Assembly: GCA_001825565.1 (NCBI GenBank)
Contig: MHXM01000164.1
Span: forward strand, 1-6,653
DNA length: 6,653 nt
Reading direction: 5' to 3'
Source of the DNA: Desulfuromonadaceae bacterium GWC2_58_13
GTDB taxonomy: Bacteria > Desulfobacterota > Desulfuromonadia > Desulfuromonadales > Trichloromonadaceae
Shown here one piece after another: positions 1 through 5,747 of this stretch; the stretch's first letter is position 1, and each line of letters opens with the position of its first letter. The position numbers were made by a program, and so were the translations under genes. Under the pieces are notes generated by a model. The model was not told where the DNA came from, searched no databases, and saw only the letters and a program-made list of their open reading frames with translations.

Positions 1-356
1 AAACTGAACGGGATGTCGATAATCGTCTTGCCCAGCAGCAGCACGCCAAAAAACAGCACCCCGCTCCATACCGGCGAATCGGTCAACGACTGCACCCATC
101 GATCGTAAACCGGCAGCCATCCGGCAAAAACGAAAGCCAGCAGCAGGGTACTGTCGACCACCGATTCAACCAATCCGAGACGGCTCTGGGCGAGGGTGTA
201 AGCCGAGGCCCGACGCAACGTCGCCACATCGACGACCTGCTCAAAACCCCGAGGGACACGGCTCCCGTAGCGCTTGAGGTGGTTCAGGTTAAGGCCCCGC
301 AGCACGTATCCGGCGAGCAGGACCAGCAGGTAGGACAGTAAGAGGATTGTCGGCAT
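1..356 (-). CDS. M48 family (CAAX prenyl protease / Ste24-type) membrane metallopeptidase, N-terminal part
   Basis: Reading the minus strand from the ATG at 356-354 gives 118 open codons running off the window edge, so only the N-terminus is present. It begins MPTILLLSYLLVLLAGYVL, a first membrane segment (residues 2-19). It continues with NHLKRYGSRVPRGFE (25-39) and LRRASAYTLAQSRLGLVES (47-65). That order of basic loop, 'VP..F', 'A.AYT.A..R.G..E' and then a hydrophobic stretch (66-83) is the pattern I know from the N-terminal membrane domain of CAAX/Ste24-type M48 peptidases. A further hydrophobic segment lies at 98-109, followed by GKTIIDIPFS. The zinc-binding HExxH motif would lie beyond the window and cannot be checked. 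Family members cleave membrane-associated proteins or peptides at the inner membrane. No strong Shine-Dalgarno sequence precedes this ATG, but no other in-frame ATG lies just upstream. It is transcribed divergently from the PEP-CTERM gene. Its G+C looks higher than that of the adjacent intergenic DNA. Confidence 0.82.
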   Translation of the reverse strand, partial: MPTILLLSYLLVLLAGYVLRGLNLNHLKRYGSRVPRGFEQVVDVATLRRASAYTLAQSRLGLVESVVDSTLLLAFVFAGWLPVYDRWVQSLTDSPVWSGVLFFGVLLLGKTIIDIPFS

Positions 357-407
357 GGAGGCATAATAACCGATCCAGCCAGTCGGGTCGAGGGATGAAT
401 TAGATCG

Positions 408-422
408 TGTTGTAGCACAACA
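408..422. repeat. Inverted repeat TGTTGT-agc-ACAACA
   Basis: Two perfect 6-base arms are separated by three bases, centred at 415, about 59 bases upstream of the M48 start codon. A loop of three and short A/T-rich arms make a stable RNA hairpin unlikely, and no T-tract follows. A protein-binding dyad acting on the minus-strand M48 gene is a possible reading, but no regulator can be named. Confidence 0.35.
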
Positions 423-521
423 TCTATCCGGGTCATTCTGCCTTTTGCAGGACCGAGACGCACAAAATCGTCTTGCCGAGAATCCGTTCGTCATTTGCCA
501 CCCGTCTATCGAAGATACGCA

Positions 522-539
522 CCCGAAAAACCTTTCGGG
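522..539. repeat. Inverted repeat CCCGAAA-aacc-TTTCGGG
   Basis: Perfect 7-base arms surround a 4-base spacer. On the plus strand an A-tract (543-550) follows, not a T-tract. On the minus strand the T-tract comes before the hairpin, not after it. It is therefore not a canonical intrinsic terminator in either direction. Its centre (530.5) lies 63 bases, about six helical turns, upstream of the centre of the next dyad (593.5), so both would face the same side of the DNA. The arm sequences differ, so a shared protein is not implied. Confidence 0.4.
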
Positions 540-584
540 AGTAAAAAAAACCGAGAAAATGTCGAGATACTTAACACTCAACAA

Positions 585-602
585 TCTTGCCCCCCGGCAA
601 GA
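585..602. promoter_or_regulatory. 18-bp dyad TCTTGCC-cccc-GGCAAGA, candidate upstream activator site
   Basis: Perfect 7-base arms flank a 4-base C spacer. The dyad sits about 75-92 bases upstream of the start predicted from the sigma-54 promoter. That is within the usual range for the upstream sites bound by sigma-54 enhancer-binding proteins, which are typically dyads. The sequence following it (CAAGAGG) has no T-run, which argues against a terminator. Assignment to an enhancer-binding protein of the PrsR kind is inference from position and from the gene it precedes. Confidence 0.45.
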
Positions 603-650
603 CAAGAGGTAACTAACTAAAATCAAGATGCTTTCTTGCCATACCTCAAC

Positions 651-666
651 TGGCACCATTCTTGCT
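651..666 (+). promoter_or_regulatory. Sigma-54 (RpoN) -24/-12 promoter of the PEP-CTERM gene
   Basis: The sequence TGGCACCATTCTTGCT matches the sigma-54 consensus TGGCAC-N5-TTGC at all ten fixed positions. The conserved GG (652-653) and GC (664-665) are 12 bases apart, exactly the required spacing. The preceding C and following T also agree with the extended consensus. The -12 C at 665 predicts transcription starting near 677 and a leader of about 139 bases before the ATG at 816. RpoN promoters need an ATP-dependent activator; in some exosortase-carrying bacteria PEP-CTERM genes are controlled by the PrsK/PrsR two-component system together with RpoN, which fits this location. Confidence 0.85.
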
Positions 667-815
667 CAAGGTATATCCAAAGGTTTTGGAAAAGTCATGC
701 CTTTAATACAAAAAGAAAAAGTCCGAGGAAGCAAAAAAAACTGTTCCGGTATTACCTTGCGCTTGTTTGTGAGTAAACAAATCAACGAAGTAAATGACAA
801 AAAAGGAGACAACTG

Positions 816-1634
816 ATGAAAAAATTGTTGTTGTTATTGGCGGCGATCAGTTTTATAGGCACATCAAATGCGTCTGCGTACACCTTCATCGACACTTATT
901 GGGATTTAAATGCAGTTGATCCTGCTTATTTCACAGTCGATGACGGGATAACCGAACCCTTTTCTCAATTATCGTACGATGCCATAACTGTTTCTCAAAT
1001 TTCAGCAACGGGCGTGGTGGTGGACTCTGGCTTAGCTTACGTCACAGCGATGACGCCTGTCGCTATGACCATCCCGCCAGACAGTGAAGGCCTGGGCACC
1101 TCCTATGGGATGGCTATAGTCTGGACAGACCTGACAGGGCAAGTCACCAGCAATGATGGCAATACCATCAAAGCGGATTATTATTCGGGGACCATTGACT
1201 TCTACATCGACTACGACCCTTACAATATTGTTCTTGGCAATGCAGCTACATTTACCGATGGCACGAAGGTCGCCTCGATTAGTGTAGAATCCGGGGGATA
1301 TAGTTTGTCGCTGGACGGCACTGATGGAAGCTCCTACTCTCTCTATGGCACCATTACCGAATTGCTGGACAATTTCTGGTTTGACGCTAATACTGGCGAA
1401 GACCTTGCTGACACTCTTCTTGGCCTCGATTGGCTGTTTGCCTACTCCGCTGGGGACAATGACCCGGAAAGCGTTACAATAATTAATAATCCGGATGGCA
1501 GCATTACTGTAATCTCCGACCACAATTCGTCTTTGTCCGTTGGAGTGGTCCCCGAGCCTGGAACGATCGCATTGCTTGGTCTTGGCGTCTTAGGCTTAGG
1601 CTTTGTGAGCTACAGAAGAAACAACAAGCAATAA
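816..1634 (+). CDS. PEP-CTERM sorting domain protein, secreted; possibly PepA-like
   Basis: This 272-aa protein is exported and probably handled by an exosortase. The start is supported by AAAGGAG at 802-808, seven bases before the ATG. MKK plus a leucine-rich core form a signal peptide, with likely cleavage after SNASA (residue 21). The C-terminus has the full tripartite sorting signal: VPEPG (245-249), a glycine/leucine-rich membrane segment (250-264) and a basic end with RR at 267-268. The mature part is acidic, rich in Gly, Ser, Thr, Asp and Tyr, has no cysteine, and should be beta-rich. The order of elements (a 'W.DL.G' block, then 'YSGTIDFYID', 'FWFDANTGEDL' and a late 'DGS') reminds me of flocculation-associated PEP-CTERM proteins such as PepA; this is recall of a pattern, not an alignment. 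Exosortase cleaves at PEP and such proteins are linked to exopolysaccharide and aggregation. The gene stands alone, with its own sigma-54 promoter and terminator. Confidence 0.9.
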   Translation: MKKLLLLLAAISFIGTSNASAYTFIDTYWDLNAVDPAYFTVDDGITEPFSQLSYDAITVSQISATGVVVDSGLAYVTAMTPVAMTIPPDSEGLGTSYGMAIVWTDLTGQVTSNDGNTIKADYYSGTIDFYIDYDPYNIVLGNAATFTDGTKVASISVESGGYSLSLDGTDGSSYSLYGTITELLDNFWFDANTGEDLADTLLGLDWLFAYSAGDNDPESVTIINNPDGSITVISDHNSSLSVGVVPEPGTIALLGLGVLGLGFVSYRRNNKQ

Positions 1635-1662
1635 GCTAATCTTCTAATTTGAGCGGTAGTTT

Positions 1663-1710
1663 TACAAACAAAAGCCCCACATCATTTATGATGTGGGGCT
1701 TTTGTTTGTA
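1663..1710. terminator. Strong bidirectional intrinsic terminator between convergent units
   Basis: The arms 1663-1685 and 1688-1710 are exact reverse complements. With a realistic 4-base loop (TTTA at 1685-1688) the stem has 22 pairs. Its core is GCCCCACATCA paired with TGATGTGGGGC, and each side ends in an A-rich or T-rich stretch, so CTTTTGTTTGT follows the GC core on both strands. It starts 29 bases after the PEP-CTERM stop codon and can also stop transcription of the minus-strand exporter operon arriving from the right, about 180 bases past its last stop. Confidence 0.9.
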
Positions 1711-1838
1711 GCGTCGTCCCTTATTCTATCCTATAAACAACTACCCCCCCCCAAGTCCTCATCGTTGAGAGATGCCGCCTTCGATAACCAACTCGACTAG
1801 GTGCCCCCATGGAAGTTTCCTATCGTTTTGACCACTTT

Positions 1839-1880
1839 GCTAAAGAAGCGGCGAGCACTGGACATTGTCCATTTTTTAGC
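1839..1880. repeat. Nested inverted repeats downstream of the exporter gene
   Basis: Outer arms GCTAAA (1839-1844) and TTTAGC (1875-1880) enclose a second dyad, TGGACA-t-TGTCCA (1859-1871). The inner dyad is followed on the plus strand by six T residues (1872-1877), giving a weak terminator look in that direction. The whole element lies just beyond the stop codon of the exporter operon. The surrounding 1711-1893 stretch contains a run of nine C residues (1744-1752) and no gene I can recognise. A short open frame (1809-1910) exists but has no ribosome-binding site. Function is unknown. Confidence 0.3.
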
Positions 1881-1893
1881 GGCATAAAGACCG

Positions 1894-4191
1894 TCAATTT
1901 CCGCACGTAGCATTTTTAGGTAACATCATCATGGCCGGCAACACCAAAAGGTCACAAACTAGCGCAAGGAGCATAACCATGGAACAGAGAAAGCCAAACT
2001 GGATAGTGGGCACGAAGCTCGATAGCACCAACACCCCGAAGCCACCCATCAGAATAAGCGAGGTGGTGACAATGGCCCCCCCCTTTTTTTCTAGAGCAGC
2101 CAACACGGCCGGATGCCGCCCCATTCCGCTACGGCGATCTTCCTGGTATTGATGGATAAAATGAATGGTGTCATCCACCGCAATGCCGATAGCGACGGCA
2201 GAAATAATAGCCGTCGCGGTATTCAATGGGATGCCGAGCCAACCCATGAGGCCCAAATTGAAAACAATCGGAAGGATATTGGGAACCAACGACAACAACC
2301 CCAACGAGAGGGAACGGAACACCCCCAAAAGAATTGCAAAAATCACCCCGCAGGCCAACGCAAGACTCTGCACCTGGCTGTCGACAATGTTCTGCACCAA
2401 CTTGTTCACCAGCGACGTCTTTCCCGTCACAACAATCTCCAGCCCCGATCCGGCAAACCGATTCCGCAAAAATATCTGTAGATCTTCAATCCGTCGCTTC
2501 AAGACGCTGGAACTATGTTCACTGATCTGGGCAGACAACCGTGCCCATCGGTAATCGCTGTCGATAAAGTTTACAAGTTCATCCCCATCATACAAAAGCA
2601 GGTATTGCGCGACCATTTCCCTGGAATCGGGCAACGTATAGGCCTCTTTCCGCTCGCCATGAAAAGCCCGGTTCATTTGCTTTAAAAAGTCGGCTACCGT
2701 TGTCGACCGGCTGATATCGGGCTGTGATTCCAGATAGACGGCAACCTCTTCAAGAATTTGCAGATTGACCGGGTCTTTAAAAGCATCCGGCTCGGAAGAC
2801 AAAAAAGAAACTTCAAGGGTGTTCACTCCCCCAAGATGTTCGTCGACAAAGTGGGTGTCCTGATACACCGTGCTGTCTTTTTTGAAATATTCGATCAGGT
2901 TGGTCTCGACTTGGAGACGGGTTATACCAACGATGGCAAGTACGACCAGGACCGCCGACACCACCAAGACATAAAGCGGGTATCGGCTGACCAGCCGCTT
3001 GAGCACCGCCCCTCCGAAATAGCCTCCGGCATAAGAACCTGCACGCTTTTTCAGTAATCCCGGCCGGCGGCGCAAAAACCAGATTCCGAGCGGGAGTACC
3101 GTTATCGACAGAACAAATTCGGCCATCATGCCGCAGGCCGCCGCCAATCCGAAATGCCGGATAGGGGGGATGTCGCTGACCGCCAACGAGGCGAAACCAA
3201 TGGCCGTGGTCAAACTGGTCAGAAAGCAGGGAACCGTCAACCGCTCCAGGGTCTTTCCCATCGTCTCGACCACATTTCCCGCGGACCGCTCCTGCTTAAG
3301 AAAATCGGAAAAGATATGCACTGAGTCTGATAGGGCCAGAGCCATCATCAGAGGGGAAAGAATTGAGGTCATGGGACTCATGGCTCCGCCGACCAGATAC
3401 AAAAAAGCCATGGTCCAGATCAGACAGAGAGAAATGTTGAGCACCGAGATACAGACTGCATACCCGTTGCGTAAAAAAAACCAGAGCAGAACAATCAGAA
3501 GCAGATAGGTGATTGGCATGAAGATCACCATATCGCGGTTCATGTAGCCGGCCATGTTGACATCGGTCACCAACCAACCAGCCAAGTGCCATTCCAGACC
3601 GGAAGGCATTTCCACATCCTGCTGAAAATGGGATGTTACCTGTTCGATCAGTCGGGCATCATAGGTTTCGTCGCCGGGGTGCGGGACGGTCCGTATCAAA
3701 AACAAAGAGGCTCGGCCATCATTTGAGATCAGGCTGCCGCGGATAAGAGGGTTGTCGAGAGCTCGCTGACGAATATGCAAAAATCCTTCAGGCGTTTCAG
3801 GTATTTTTTCGACCAAGGGGCGAATGATGAAATCATAATCACTGCCGACAATGTCTTCGACCGTAGTCAAACTGACGACCTCGCGAACTTCTTTAATCCC
3901 TTCCAATTCTTCGTTTTTTTCAGCAATCCAGGCGAGAGTACTAGCCGAAAAGATTTCTGGCCCGGCAAAAGCCACCACAAGAAATTCATCCTCGCCGAAC
4001 TGCGATTTAAATTTTTCATAGAACAGCAGATCGGGGTCATTTTCGATGATCAGGGATTCTACGGATGTCTCGATGGGCAACCTTGAGTATCCAACGCCGC
4101 CCAAAACAGTCAATATTCCCAGCACGGAAACGATGGCCTTGGGATAGTTCACCAGAAACCGATATGCTTTTTGAATCAAATTTGCGGTCAT
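1894..4191 (-). CDS. RND superfamily (MMPL-type) inner-membrane exporter
   Basis: This 765-aa protein is a proton-driven exporter of the RND superfamily (COG1033/MMPL-like). It shows the two-fold RND plan. One membrane helix lies near residues 15-33, followed by a periplasmic domain (about 36-215) and a helix cluster (about 221-373). A second half then repeats this: a helix near 404-424, a periplasmic domain (about 426-600) and a helix cluster (about 606-757). Each half carries a related intramembrane acidic motif: LALSDSVHIF with Asp289 and His292, and GIAVDDTIHF with Asp673/Asp674 and His677. These fit the proton-relay position of the family. The length is typical of a stand-alone exporter of this group and shorter than the AcrB type. 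GAGGGA at 4202-4197 lies five bases before the ATG. It is the last gene of a three-gene operon, 28 bases after the barrel gene. Lipid or another hydrophobic compound is the likely cargo, inferred from family and neighbours. Confidence 0.88.
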   Translation of the reverse strand: MTANLIQKAYRFLVNYPKAIVSVLGILTVLGGVGYSRLPIETSVESLIIENDPDLLFYEKFKSQFGEDEFLVVAFAGPEIFSASTLAWIAEKNEELEGIKEVREVVSLTTVEDIVGSDYDFIIRPLVEKIPETPEGFLHIRQRALDNPLIRGSLISNDGRASLFLIRTVPHPGDETYDARLIEQVTSHFQQDVEMPSGLEWHLAGWLVTDVNMAGYMNRDMVIFMPITYLLLIVLLWFFLRNGYAVCISVLNISLCLIWTMAFLYLVGGAMSPMTSILSPLMMALALSDSVHIFSDFLKQERSAGNVVETMGKTLERLTVPCFLTSLTTAIGFASLAVSDIPPIRHFGLAAACGMMAEFVLSITVLPLGIWFLRRRPGLLKKRAGSYAGGYFGGAVLKRLVSRYPLYVLVVSAVLVVLAIVGITRLQVETNLIEYFKKDSTVYQDTHFVDEHLGGVNTLEVSFLSSEPDAFKDPVNLQILEEVAVYLESQPDISRSTTVADFLKQMNRAFHGERKEAYTLPDSREMVAQYLLLYDGDELVNFIDSDYRWARLSAQISEHSSSVLKRRIEDLQIFLRNRFAGSGLEIVVTGKTSLVNKLVQNIVDSQVQSLALACGVIFAILLGVFRSLSLGLLSLVPNILPIVFNLGLMGWLGIPLNTATAIISAVAIGIAVDDTIHFIHQYQEDRRSGMGRHPAVLAALEKKGGAIVTTSLILMGGFGVLVLSSFVPTIQFGFLCSMVMLLALVCDLLVLPAMMMLPKNATCGN

Positions 4192-4219
4192 CGCCGTCCC
4201 TCAAATCAAGGAAAAAAGA

Positions 4220-5740
4220 TCAGAAAAAATACTTAAACCGAGTAAATACCTGATCGTTATGATTGTACAACCCGAAGAGTGAATCATCGTCTCCCTCGAA
4301 GACATTAGCCCCCAAGGTCACCTCGATATTTTTAAAGTATTTCAACTCCACTTCCGGCTGGAGATAGAAACTGCCGTTACCAATATTGAAATTTGCCTTG
4401 ATCCCGGCCTTGAGTTGCCCACGCCAAAAGGTTTGATTCAATTCGGCCAATAGAGCTGTGTCGTGCTGATCAAAATAAAGAATCCGGGCATCAGACCCGG
4501 CAATGATCTGATGCGACCACTGAAGATTGGCATACCACTCGGAGGGACTCGAGTAGTCAACCCCAAGCACATAGTGAAGAACCGGACGCCGCACTGAAGT
4601 CAACTCATCCGTTAAAAATGAAACCCGATCAAAATACGCGGCCTCACCCCGCAAACCGACCGGACCTGCCGTTGTTTCAAACTCGGCGCCAACGATCTGC
4701 TGACGCCGATACTCCACCCGAATCGGTTCGTCAACCAGCACTGCTCCTTCTAACGCATCCAACAGGTTCTCACTGGAATAGCCGCCGTCAAGTTGCAGAT
4801 TTTTTATCGGGAAACTTGAAAAAAATGGGGCATCTTCCCACCCATACAGATAACTCAAACCAAAGTCCCAACCTGACAATGTAGCCGTCACCCGTCCGCC
4901 GAATTCAGAGTTGTGCAACGTTTTGGCCGGTTCGCGCTGTTCAACCCGGCGACCAAGCAAGTAGCTCTGAAGCACAGAGGGCAAGGGGCCGTCTTTGACG
5001 TCTTCCCGAACCTGACGATAGACCGCCCAATCCGAATCGAAGTAATCGAAAAGGGACGGTTCAAACCAAGGGATATAAACCCCTTCAAAGGTCAATTTGT
5101 CGACAAAAGCACGGCCTCTGAGCATCCAGATTGGAATTTTTCTATCTTCCAGTTCACGTAGAATGAATTGTCTGCCGTCTTGCGGATTCAGGTTGTCAAC
5201 CGGGCTGACCTGATCGGTTTTTCCCCAGCGGATAATCTGTTTGCCCGCCTTTATTTCGTAGCGACCCGTTGCCCACAAGAATGAAGATTCATGAAGTCGT
5301 AAACGCAGGTCATCATAACTGTGGTCCGGGCCCATCCACAGATAATCACCCTGAAGGGAAACCAGCGCCTGCCAACGTTTATCCGTAGGCACCGACGTTG
5401 GTACCACCCCTTGCCTAACCGAGTTCAAAATCCCCTCGAGTTTCAAAACATTTCTAAAATCGTACAGATGCTCGTTGGGCTCGTCGTTTTTCAGATCTGC
5501 TCCTGCCGTTGCGTCCCAAAAACCACGCAAGGCCAGTCGGTCGACCAAACTCAGTTCTTGCACAGCGGCTTTTTCCAAGGGCGGAGATAAACTTTCATCA
5601 AAAGAAAACGAAAAGGAGTTGCCTTGCTTCCCAGAGTTACCTTCTTTTTGAACAGGAGCTGCCTTCTCAAGCGCCGTAGCCCTTTCGGCAAAACCAAACA
5701 AAAGCAAACCAATGATAACGACAAAAATCCACTTATTCAT
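4220..5740 (-). CDS. Outer-membrane beta-barrel protein, DUF1302-like
   Basis: The ATG at 5740-5738 is preferred because it places a good signal peptide at the N-terminus (MNKWIFVVIIGLLLFGFAERATA, cleavage near residue 23), giving 506 aa. An upstream in-frame start at 5818 would bury that signal and overlap the preceding gene by 71 bases. After a low-complexity Lys/Gly/Ser/Phe linker, the protein shows alternating polar and aromatic strands to the end. The final residues FTRFKYFF, with a terminal Phe, resemble a BAM assembly signal. GKQIIRWGK (166-174) followed by DNLNPQD (182-188) resembles the conserved core I associate with DUF1302 proteins; this label is tentative. It follows the LolA-like gene by seven bases and precedes the RND gene. 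It probably supplies the outer-membrane step of the export route. A generic porin-like barrel is the alternative. Confidence 0.82.
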   Translation of the reverse strand: MNKWIFVVIIGLLLFGFAERATALEKAAPVQKEGNSGKQGNSFSFSFDESLSPPLEKAAVQELSLVDRLALRGFWDATAGADLKNDEPNEHLYDFRNVLKLEGILNSVRQGVVPTSVPTDKRWQALVSLQGDYLWMGPDHSYDDLRLRLHESSFLWATGRYEIKAGKQIIRWGKTDQVSPVDNLNPQDGRQFILRELEDRKIPIWMLRGRAFVDKLTFEGVYIPWFEPSLFDYFDSDWAVYRQVREDVKDGPLPSVLQSYLLGRRVEQREPAKTLHNSEFGGRVTATLSGWDFGLSYLYGWEDAPFFSSFPIKNLQLDGGYSSENLLDALEGAVLVDEPIRVEYRRQQIVGAEFETTAGPVGLRGEAAYFDRVSFLTDELTSVRRPVLHYVLGVDYSSPSEWYANLQWSHQIIAGSDARILYFDQHDTALLAELNQTFWRGQLKAGIKANFNIGNGSFYLQPEVELKYFKNIEVTLGANVFEGDDDSLFGLYNHNDQVFTRFKYFF

Positions 5741-5747
5741 ATCAGTC

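Larger units (their letters stand above)
471..640. repeat. Recurring heptamer TCTTGCC, four copies in 170 bases
   Basis: TCTTGCC occurs on the plus strand at 471-477, 585-591 and 634-640, and inverted (GGCAAGA) at 596-602. The pair at 585/596 forms a dyad. A related heptamer, TCTTGCT, covers the -12 box of the sigma-54 promoter at 660-666. About 0.02-0.05 copies of a given heptamer are expected by chance in this length on both strands, so the clustering is notable. It may mark half-sites for an activator; that is inference. Confidence 0.4.
357..815. other. Divergent intergenic/control region of 459 bases
   Basis: This gap lies between the start of the M48 peptidase gene (minus strand) and the start of the PEP-CTERM gene (plus strand). 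It holds three inverted repeats (408-422, 522-539, 585-602), three dispersed direct copies of TCTTGCC plus one inverted copy, a sigma-54 promoter (651-666) and an approximately 139-base predicted 5' leader of the PEP-CTERM mRNA. I found no convincing gene. The plus-strand open frame from 628 to 816 starts upstream of the predicted transcription start and lacks a ribosome-binding site. I could not pick out a sigma-70 promoter for the M48 gene with confidence. Confidence 0.7.

Noticed and set aside
585..602. Intrinsic terminator at the TCTTGCC/GGCAAGA hairpin
   Set aside because: No T-tract follows on the plus strand, and only TTGTTG follows on the minus strand. Its location upstream of a sigma-54 promoter favours a protein-binding dyad.
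357..815. Cyclic-di-GMP (GEMM) riboswitch, sometimes found near surface-protein genes
   Set aside because: I looked for the conserved GEMM cores and paired stems in the leader and found none. The hairpins present are simple 7-4-7 dyads upstream of the predicted transcript.
628..816. 62-codon plus-strand frame before the PEP-CTERM gene
   Set aside because: Its ATG lies upstream of the sigma-54 promoter, so the predicted transcript does not contain it. It has no ribosome-binding site, and the peptide has no recognisable features. Only its downstream part (from 697) is kept, as a weak finding.
1032..1523. 163-codon minus-strand open frame inside the PEP-CTERM gene
   Set aside because: The plus-strand product has a signal peptide, sorting signal, ribosome-binding site and promoter. 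The antisense frame has none of these.
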